DNA from: Astatotilapia calliptera
Taxonomy: Eukaryota; Chordata; Actinopteri; Cichliformes; Cichlidae
DNA length: 64,000 nucleotides
Direction of reading: 5' to 3'
Assembly (NCBI RefSeq): GCF_900246225.1
Contig: NC_039312.1
Span: forward strand, 33,241,768 to 33,305,767
Every line of letters starts with the position of its first letter. Position 1 is the stretch's first letter. Both the position numbers and the translations under genes were made by a program. Under the pieces are notes generated by a model. The model made no database searches and had not been told where the DNA came from. It was given only the letters and a program-made list of their open reading frames with translations. Shown in pieces: positions 60,850-64,000 of the stretch.

Positions 60850-61370
60850 ATTAATATATATAGAGGAGGTCAGAAGACAGTTACAGCAGCAAGTGTCTAT
60901 AGTGATCTGTAAAGCAGAGTGGAGGCTCTGTCATGATTTCAGTCAGTGGTCTTGGGGATCTTATCACAACTGATACAAATATGAATGAACAAAAGTATCC
61001 CAAAATGAAATCACTGCCAGCATCTGGCTGACACTAGCTATATTTTACAGCATGACATGGATCCCAAACACACTGTCAGTGCAGTAAAAGCATACCTGGA
61101 TTGGACCCAAGACCTCAAGGGGTGCAGATCATCTCGACAGAAAACAGAACAAAAAGCAAAAAGCATCTAAAGAAGGACTTTGAATGTCATTCATGAAGCC
61201 TGGAGAACTATTCCTGAAGACTACCTAAGAAATTACAAGTGAGCTTGCCTAAGAGAGTTAAAGCTATGTTAAAGAATAAAGGTCGTCATACCAAATGTTG
61301 ACATTAATGCTCATTAAAATTGTACAAACTCTGTTTTTGTCTTATATTCTGTATTTCCACGTCTGTTTTT
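60850..61370 (+). pseudogene. Decayed Tc1-like transposase 3' part
   Basis: Broken plus-strand frames read GGLGDLITTDTN-like text, then MDPKHTVSAVKAYLDWTQD-like text (the DNDPKHT catalytic block), and later AWRTIPEDYLRNL-like and LPKRVKAMLKNKGRHTKC, the usual Tc1 C-terminus. Several stops and shifts are present. This is an older family than the element at 59328-60680. Confidence 0.65.
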
Positions 61371-62560
61371 ACACACCTCAAAAAAGAAAGAAAGATAAGA
61401 AAATGAGGTCTTGCTCAAGACTCAAGACTTGAAAGTATTTAAAAAAAAACCTGGATACTGGTATCTAAGTTGGGAAGCAAAAGATGTGGAGCTCCATCTT
61501 CTATCAGTTATTCATTGTTATGATACAATATAAATTTTAAGACCATATTGAAGCACACTTATTTTACTTTATATTCGATTTTGCTTCACTACATTTGCAG
61601 AGCTGTGCCTTTGGCTGTTGTTGTGGTGGACACAGGAAGTTTTTTTTCACCAGTGAATTCTGAACAAAAGGGCCTCTCTCTGTGGTTTCCACGCAAGACA
61701 CCGGGGCCAAAGGATCAGCTCAGTCACAAAAAACAGATATTGTACGACAGTACTGTATGCAAATTCGTTTAACCCCTCGCTGGTTTGGACACCGGTTTAT
61801 AGAGATTGACAGACCACGTGACTTTCGCGCGTTGCATTGTGGGTACCAGTGGCAACAAAATCAAAACACTGCATCAAGCGCTAGCATTTCCAGCACAGGT
61901 AATCATTAATTCTGCGGTTTTAATCACTACTTGCATTTTATTTGCCCCAAAACAGTTATGTAGAAAACAACGGAGAACACGGCAGGTCCGCACAAAGACA
62001 GACGTGATGAAAAGGCAAAAAAAAGTAGGAGAAAAACATCAAAGGAGTGAAAGGGTGAGACCCATACGAGCATACAGAGTGGAGTAAGGACGTTAGCGTG
62101 CTGCCCGACTTTCATCACGCACATGTTTATTATTATATGATCCTAAGTGTGAGTGCATACACTCACAAAATGTTTAGTAACGTCAGATCCCTGCAACAAG
62201 CCCAGGTCCAGTTTACTTTGGTGATTTGGACTATTCCATTTCACAGCTGTTGTTAATTTTTTCCTTTATCTCCTGTACAGGCAAACACATCTATTTGTTG
62301 TTTCAGGTTGTAGTGTTACACAACATTTTCAGATCTAATAGAAATATAATAAGTGTTTCATAATTCACTCAATTTATTGTCTTTATTTATAACTGGCATT
62401 ATTGTTTCATTCTATTATAGAATCTTACAAGATAGAGGCAAATTTGTATTCCATTGTGCTTTATTAGCTGCTTTGGTGAAAAACAAATCAACAATGCAAA
62501 AAAACAAAACAAAAAAACATTTCAGAACAACATACTGGAAAACAATTATTCATCACTTGC
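61371..62560. other. Non-coding stretch beside the THAP locus
   Basis: No gene recognised. A CG-containing patch at 61810-61900 includes GCATTGTGGGTACCAGTGGC, an inverted near-copy of a motif at 63190-63210 upstream of the THAP start. It ends in CAGCACAG|GTAATC, which could be a splice donor. Confidence 0.4.
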
Positions 62561-62630
62561 TTGCTTCAATACAACACTTGGGCACGTATATGTGTGACTT
62601 TTCGTGGCTGTTTTGATCTCGCTCTTTCTC

Positions 62631-63123
62631 TTACCCGATCAAATCTGGCTGTGGTAGCAGCTTTAAACTCGGTCTGACCCAGGTTGATAGAGGGGCACAG
62701 TCTGGATCGCATTCCAGCATTTTGTAGGCTGGTTTTCCTACAAAACACAACAAACATTAGCTCGCAAAGCCACAGTGAACAACGCAGTATAGCGCAACGA
62801 ATTCAATTCAAATCAATATAAGACTTATTTGTAACCTACATCAACTATTATGTTATGATAAATTACGTAATAACTACAACAGAAGACTGACCTTTGTGGA
62901 AATGCTTGGAGCAGACTAACATGTGAGCTGGAGTGTTCTGGGACGTTACATTTGGTCTTCGAATGGCTGCAATCCAGGCCATCCGTCGGCTCTTTGTTAC
63001 TTCGGAAACATGGCTTGAACAATTTCTCTTCCACGGAATCCGATAAAAACCATTAGGCGTCGGCTTCCCGTGGCTGTCATGCAACCGGCAATTGCAGTTA
63101 ATAATACAACAGCTTCTTGCCAT
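62631..63123 (-). pseudogene. Short THAP-domain gene, two coding exons, apparent frameshift
   Basis: Exon 1 runs from ATG at 63123 down to 62892; exon 2 runs from 62737 to the TAA ending at 62631. The splice is AAAG|GTCAGT to TTGTAG|GAAAA, and it rebuilds HFHKGKPAYKMLECDPD. Residues 1-78 form a C2CH THAP DNA-binding domain: CIINC near position 10, the family wording SEVTKSRRMAW, and CSKH near position 71. After DPD the frame reads out to a stop within about 22 codons (112 residues in total). A one-base shift instead restores the PS-NLG-TE-K stretch seen in fish THAP1-like proteins, readable to 62566. This suggests a one-base deletion and a decayed or truncated copy. Teleosts carry many THAP copies, some transposon-derived. 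It could still be expressed as a short protein. An ETS-like CCGGAAAT about 100 bases upstream looks promoter-like. Confidence 0.7.
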
Positions 63124-63240
63124 TCTTTGTGTTTCTTTTTATCTCTGTGTGACTGTTTTCATGTGAAAGCCTGTGTGCGCTAGTACCGCTTGCCACTCGT
63201 ACCTACAATTCTTTGCGGTTTTACCCCGGAAATGGAAAAC
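63124..63240 (-). promoter_or_regulatory. Putative promoter of the THAP gene
   Basis: On the minus strand it contains TTTCCGGGGT (an ETS-like core), GCAAAGAATTGTAGGTACGA and GTGGCAAGCGGTACTAGCGC just before the ATG. CpG content is higher than in the flanks. The ACTACAATTCCCA-like wording vaguely resembles the ZNF143/THAP11 motif. Confidence 0.35.
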
Positions 63241-64000
63241 ATTATTTAAAATTTCTGTTAAACTTTCCAAAGAGTTTATATTTGTTTGACTGTAACAGCC
63301 AAGGAATACTAATGGTGATTGTGCGATTATTTTTGCTGAGATTAACCATAAAAAATTATCATTAAATTACTGAACAATGATTAATAATGAATCTTCTTTT
63401 ATTACTCACCACAACCCAGTCAGGTGATTTTAAATAATTCTAATTTTTATTTTAACAGATGATGAGAAATTAAAAAAATAATTTATTAAAACATTATTTT
63501 ATTATTATTATTCTTTCATTTAATATATAATAATGAGTGAGTAGGTAGATTTAGCTGAACAAGGACTCGTTAGCTGCTTATTCCTATTTCCAATCCAGTT
63601 CCAGGCCTGGATTTTAGCTTATAGCTAACACTGATCTTCATTGTCCAAGTCCACATGCATTAACTTAAAGTCATAATTTTTCTTTATCAGTCTCTCACAG
63701 AGTTGTGGAGAAATTTTAGCCTGCTCTTCTTTACAGTATTACTTCAGTTCATTGAGGTTTGCTAGCATTTGTTTGTGCACAACTCTTTTAAGCTCCTACT
63801 TAAACCATTTCATTTGATGACCATGATTTGACCATGATGTTTCAGACAAGCTTTAGCTGTCAGATGGATGGTCTCATATTTGAGACTAGAATACTTTGGT
63901 ATTCAGAGGAGTTCATAGTGACTACAAAGTGCTCAAGTCATTAAAGTTAAATCATCATCCCCTTAACTGCTGTACTTGAATTTGAGTTGGTATGAGATGT
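63241..64000. other. Non-coding AT-rich stretch
   Basis: Runs of TTATTATTATT and A/T-rich sequence with no gene. The last 350 bases (AGTCTCTCACAGAGTTGTGG onward) may be another decayed Tc1-like flank, but this is weak. Confidence 0.35.

Noticed and set aside
1..64000. CRISPR arrays, operons, toxin systems or integrated viruses
   Set aside because: The window is vertebrate nuclear DNA. No regular spacer-repeat arrays and no viral capsid, polymerase or envelope frames were seen beyond LINE and DNA-transposon remnants.

Overview
The window is vertebrate nuclear DNA, almost certainly from a teleost fish. Its genes are split by GT-AG introns. The background is AT-rich, with teleost-type interspersed repeats (RTE-like and other LINE fragments, Tc1-like, hAT and piggyBac elements) and CA and poly-C tracts. 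The mix of repeats suggests a percomorph, possibly a cichlid, but this is from memory and unproven. There is no bacterial-style operon, CRISPR array or rRNA gene.

Layout. 1-690 holds a decayed RTE-clade LINE tail. 700-11,800 is non-coding apart from two hAT elements with visible 8-bp target duplications (7288-7595 and 8734-9552). 11,825-22,595 carries the last eleven coding exons of a synaptic vesicle glycoprotein 2 gene on the + strand, closest to SV2A. Its N-terminal exons are not visible and probably lie upstream of base 1. The exons join in frame into about 534 residues covering TM2 to the C-terminus. A likely long 3' UTR follows, with an AU-rich element, two closely spaced miR-25/92 seed sites and Pumilio-type motifs. 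bola1, a mitochondrial BolA-family protein, lies at 29,619-30,071 on the same strand, with a probable non-coding first exon near 28.86-28.92 kb. SV2A and BOLA1 are also neighbours in human, so this is conserved microsynteny, although the relative orientation appears to differ.

30.5-64 kb is gene-poor. It contains a perfect 121-bp inverted repeat (36.4-36.7 kb), a nested repeat cluster (38.1-38.8 kb), a 174-bp segment present twice in identical form (38.6 and 43.6 kb), LINE fragments, and a GC-rich block of unknown nature (33.4-33.9 kb). A Tc1-like transposon with about 285-bp terminal inverted repeats and a deleted transposase (59,328-60,680) sits inside an older Tc1-like remnant. A short two-exon THAP-domain gene lies on the minus strand (62,631-63,123) and looks frameshifted relative to its family. 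Several blocks resemble conserved non-coding elements in texture, but that cannot be tested here.

No undescribed multi-gene system was found. The strongest unusual signals are the perfect palindrome, the identical 174-bp pair, the nested insertions with readable target duplications, the THAP locus flanked by an inverted motif, and the tandem miR-25/92 sites.
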